A stretch of DNA of 64,000 nt from Clostridia bacterium (lineage in GTDB: Bacteria; Bacillota; Clostridia; Oscillospirales; CAG-272): NCBI GenBank assembly GCA_017473865.1, contig JAFUJB010000009.1:28658-92657 (forward strand). The letters run 5' to 3'. Of this stretch, positions 61,032 through 64,000 are shown piece by piece. The position numbers and the translations under genes are program-made. The notes beneath the pieces were generated by a model. That model had not been told where the DNA came from. It was given only the letters and a program-made list of their open reading frames with translations, and did no database searches. Every line of letters begins with the position of its first letter. The first letter of the stretch is position 1.

Positions 61032-63503
61032 ATGAATAACAGATTTACACAATCGGCGCAAAATGCGCTTGACAGTGCTTTGAAATATGCAAGGAAGTTC
61101 GGGCATACGTATATAGGCTCCGAGCATATATTGCTTGGGCTTTTGGCGGAAGGAGATGGGGTAGCGTCAAAACTTCTGAAAAACCGCGCGGCAGACCTTG
61201 AAAATGCAGAAAGAATTGTAAAAGAAATATCGGGAGAAAATTCTCCCACAAACGTCGGCGCTTCCGATATGACTCCCAGAACAAAAAAGATTATCGAATC
61301 GTCGGCATATCAGGCGATGAGGCTTGGTCAGAATTATATAGGAACAGAGCATATTTTGCTCGGTCTTTTGTCTGAGTCTGACTGCGTAGCTGTGCGTATA
61401 CTTGCATCTCAGGGAGTAAACGTAAACGAACTTGCAAATGACCTTGTAAACTATATAAAGGGCGTTGAAAACGAGGATTTTTCCGATAACAAACGCTCTA
61501 ATACAAAGGGGTTTGATGACAAAAAGGCATCTGGAAAGAGTCAGCTTAAGGATGCGCCGACTTTAAAACAGTACGGCAGAGACCTTACGGAAATGGCGAA
61601 AGAGGGACGGCTTGACCCCATTATCGGCAGAGACAAAGAAACTCAGAGAGTAATACAGATTCTTTCAAGAAGAACAAAAAATAACCCTTGTCTTATCGGC
61701 GAACCCGGAGTGGGTAAAACGGCGGTAGCCGAGGGACTTGCGCAAAAAATCGTTGATGGACTTGTGCCCGATACTCTTACAGGTAAAAGCCTCGTAACTC
61801 TTGATATATCGGGTATGATTGCAGGCGCAAAATACAGGGGCGAGTTTGAAGAAAGACTCAAAAACGTTATGAGTGAGGTTGCAAAGAACCCGAACATTAT
61901 TCTCTTTATTGACGAAATACACACTATAATCGGTGCAGGAGCGGCAGAGGGCGCTGTTGATGCGGCAAACATACTTAAACCCGCGCTTGCAAAGGGAGAA
62001 ATGCAGGTTATCGGAGCTACTACGATTGAAGAATACAGAAAGCATATAGAAAAAGATTCTGCGCTTGAAAGGCGTTTTCAGTCCGTTATGGTGGGAGAGC
62101 CAACTAAAGAAGAGGCTGTGCTTATACTGAAGGGACTAAGAGACAAGTATGAATCGCACCACAAAGTAAAAATTCCCGATGAAGCAATTGAAGAAGCGGT
62201 CAAGCTGTCGACAAGATATATTAACGACAGATATTTGCCCGACAAGGCAATAGACCTTATTGACGAGGCGGCATCCAAAATAAGAATAAACAATTTTACA
62301 ATGCCTCCCGAAGTAAAAGAAATTGAAGAAGAGCTGAAGTCTATTGCATCCGAAAAGGAAGAGGCTATTAAGGCGCAAGACTTTGAAAAGGCGGCTGTTA
62401 TCAGGGATAAAGAAAAGCAAACGAAAGAAAGGTATGAGGACGCCAAGAAGTTATGGCAGGAAAAAACAGGAGATAATTCTCTTGCGATTACAAAAGAGGA
62501 TATTGCCGACATAGTAACGCTCTGGACGGGCATACCCGTAAGAAAGCTTGCGGAAGAGGAGAGCGAAAAACTGCTTAATCTTGACAACATTCTTAAGAGC
62601 CGCATAATCGGTCAGGATGATGCCGTTGCAGCTGTCGCCAAGGCGATAAGAAGGGGCAGAATGGGACTGAAAGACCCTAAAAGACCTATGGGCAGTTTTT
62701 TGTTCTTAGGTCCCACCGGTGTGGGAAAGACTGAGCTGACAAAGGCGCTTGCCGACATACTTTTCGGTGATGAAAATGCGATGATAAGAATAGATATGTC
62801 TGAATATATGGAAAAACACAGCGTATCGAAGCTTATTGGAAGCCCTCCGGGATACGTAGGTTATGATGAGGGCGGTCAGTTAACTGAAAAAATAAGAAGA
62901 AAGCCCTATTCTGTAGTGCTTTTCGACGAGATCGAAAAAGCGCATCCCGACGTATTCAATATGCTTTTGCAGGTGCTTGAAGACGGAATACTCACCGATT
63001 CGCAGGGCAGAAGAGTCGATTTTAAGAATACGGTAATTATTATGACGTCGAACGTTGGAGCTGCAGCACTTGAAACCAAGCGCAGTCTTGGTTTTGCATC
63101 GGCAGAAAATACCGAAAGAGAAAAGATGGACATCAAGAGTGTGCTTATGTCTCATCTAAAAGAGACTTTCCGTCCGGAGTTTATTAACCGTATTGACGAG
63201 ATAATTATATTTAACAAGCTGACACAGCCTGATATTGAGAGAATAGCGGATATTATGCTTGCGGAGGTTGCAAGACGAATAGCCAACGTTGGAATTGAGA
63301 TAAGTTTTGATGAAAGCGTAACAAAGCTCGTATCAAAAGAGGGGTTTGACTCGGCGTTTGGAGCGAGACCGTTGAGACGAACGATTCAACGGCTTGTTGA
63401 AGACAGCTTTTCGACGGAAATGCTTGAAGGTAAGTTCAAAGCGGGCGACAAGGTTGTTGCTACGGCAGAAAACGGCGTAATTGCATATAGCATTAACCAG
63501 TAA
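61032..63503 (+). CDS. clpC: ATP-dependent Clp protease ATP-binding subunit ClpC
   Basis: An 823-residue AAA+ unfoldase. Two Clp_N repeats (1-145), first AAA domain with GEPGVGKT near 223, a middle UVR-type coiled coil (about 430-470), second AAA domain with GPTGVGKT near 560 and a C-terminal ClpB D2-small domain. It delivers proteins to ClpP. Last gene of the CtsR operon; followed by a repeat region. Confidence 0.97.
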   Translation: MNNRFTQSAQNALDSALKYARKFGHTYIGSEHILLGLLAEGDGVASKLLKNRAADLENAERIVKEISGENSPTNVGASDMTPRTKKIIESSAYQAMRLGQNYIGTEHILLGLLSESDCVAVRILASQGVNVNELANDLVNYIKGVENEDFSDNKRSNTKGFDDKKASGKSQLKDAPTLKQYGRDLTEMAKEGRLDPIIGRDKETQRVIQILSRRTKNNPCLIGEPGVGKTAVAEGLAQKIVDGLVPDTLTGKSLVTLDISGMIAGAKYRGEFEERLKNVMSEVAKNPNIILFIDEIHTIIGAGAAEGAVDAANILKPALAKGEMQVIGATTIEEYRKHIEKDSALERRFQSVMVGEPTKEEAVLILKGLRDKYESHHKVKIPDEAIEEAVKLSTRYINDRYLPDKAIDLIDEAASKIRINNFTMPPEVKEIEEELKSIASEKEEAIKAQDFEKAAVIRDKEKQTKERYEDAKKLWQEKTGDNSLAITKEDIADIVTLWTGIPVRKLAEEESEKLLNLDNILKSRIIGQDDAVAAVAKAIRRGRMGLKDPKRPMGSFLFLGPTGVGKTELTKALADILFGDENAMIRIDMSEYMEKHSVSKLIGSPPGYVGYDEGGQLTEKIRRKPYSVVLFDEIEKAHPDVFNMLLQVLEDGILTDSQGRRVDFKNTVIIMTSNVGAAALETKRSLGFASAENTEREKMDIKSVLMSHLKETFRPEFINRIDEIIIFNKLTQPDIERIADIMLAEVARRIANVGIEISFDESVTKLVSKEGFDSAFGARPLRRTIQRLVEDSFSTEMLEGKFKAGDKVVATAENGVIAYSINQ

Positions 63504-64000
63504 AGTTTTTGCGGAGTCAAAAGGGCACTTTTTCAGCCGCCACGCCGCAGGGCAACACGGGTATGCAGAAGCAATAATATTTAGATAAACCAATGATGCA
63601 AAGTTTTTGCCCCGCTTTTTTCAAAAAGCGGGAGGGTTCGGGAGCGAAGCTCCTGACTGTCTATACTCGTTAACGGGGTTTCAGGGGCAGAGCCCCTGAC
63701 TGCCTGTGCCCACTTAAGAAAACGCGAAAGCGTTTTCTTTTTTTTGCAGGTCTAATCATTTGCTCTCTCCTGAGGGGAGGGGGGATTTTTTGCGAAGCAA
63801 AAAAGACGGGAGGAGAGACCTCTGTAGAGTTTTTGATTAGTTCACTGAAAAGGGGCTATAATCAATTACCAATTTTGTCAGAAAGCCATACTTTCTTTGT
63901 GCAAAGAAAGTATTACAAAGAAGGCATTTAGGGGCAGGGGTTTCGATTCCCCCGCCCCTAAAGACCCCTACCCCTAAAACGACCGAGGGGGTTCCCCCTA
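63504..64000. repeat. Intergenic mosaic of hairpin modules (continues past window)
   Basis: No credible gene in the last 497 bp. Modules: aaagtttttgcggagtcaaaa (63503-63522) with gggcactttttca; ccccgcttttttcaaaaagc plus ggg (63608-63631); gggttcgggagcgaagctcc (63633-63652); ggggtttcaggggcagagcc plus cctg (63674-63697); aaaacgcgaaagcgtttt (63718-63735); ttttttgcgaagcaaaaaa (about 63785-63803); actttctttgtgcaaagaaa plus gt (63889-63910); and aggggcaggggtttcgattc plus cccc with gcccct (63930-63959). The same families occur at 2.9, 17.9 and 35.5 kb. Confidence 0.8.

Overview
The window looks like a chromosomal segment of a low-to-moderate GC Gram-positive bacterium of class Clostridia, probably an uncultured gut-type member. 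This rests on the yicC-remA-gmk-rpoZ-priA-def-fmt-rsmB order, the mraZ-to-ftsZ division/cell-wall cluster, ctsR-mcsA-mcsB-clpC, DUF3842, DUF5685, DUF4330 and DUF3048 proteins, and sigma-A promoters with strict 17-bp spacing. The species cannot be named from the sequence alone. No sporulation sigma factor genes lie next to ftsZ, where many spore formers carry them.

Layout. 1-6.4 kb: the 3' part of a bifunctional aldolase/dehydrogenase of the rhamnulose-1-phosphate type, a PHP-domain protein, and convergent to them a GH106-like glycosidase; together they suggest use of rhamnose-containing glycans. 6.5-9.6 kb: a minus-strand set of a membrane protein, a Cys-tailed J-domain protein, a DUF5685 protein and a DUF47-like protein, plus a separate 52-residue membrane protein. 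9.7-17.9 kb: a co-directional information-processing operon behind a consensus promoter. 18.4-23.8 kb: gap, a kinase-like orphan, a DUF3048 lipoprotein/membrane protein, a CNNM/CBS transporter-like protein and a small membrane protein.

24.0-28.45 kb is the most unusual coding region. A 2.23-kb unit is duplicated in tandem; each copy has a promoter, a 33-codon leader ORF whose stop codon lies in the 5' arm of a strong terminator hairpin, and then a roughly 595-residue lipoprotein gene. The two lipoproteins are near-identical at both ends and diverged in the middle. 28.5-36 kb: a TIM-barrel endonuclease IV-like protein, a YqeG phosphatase, tRNA-Leu(TAG) followed by a structured element that repeats the tRNA 3' end, an array of heptamer boxes separated by hairpins, an ASRT homologue, a kinase fusion, an ECF S component with an attenuated leader, a COG2509 flavoprotein and xpt.

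36-43.7 kb: rimM-trmD with an O-antigen-ligase-like protein and two DUF4330 proteins, HPr, then uvrC-rsmD-coaD. 43.9-57 kb: the division/cell-wall cluster, opened by a promoter with four MraZ-type boxes and lacking murD. 57.1-58.8 kb: a two-gene unit encoding a small beta-rich protein and a SpoIID-like/peptidoglycan-binding protein. 58.8-63.5 kb: the CtsR regulon operon with CtsR boxes on its promoter. Four intergenic regions (2.9, 17.9, 35.5 and 63.5 kb) contain variants of the same modular hairpin repeats.
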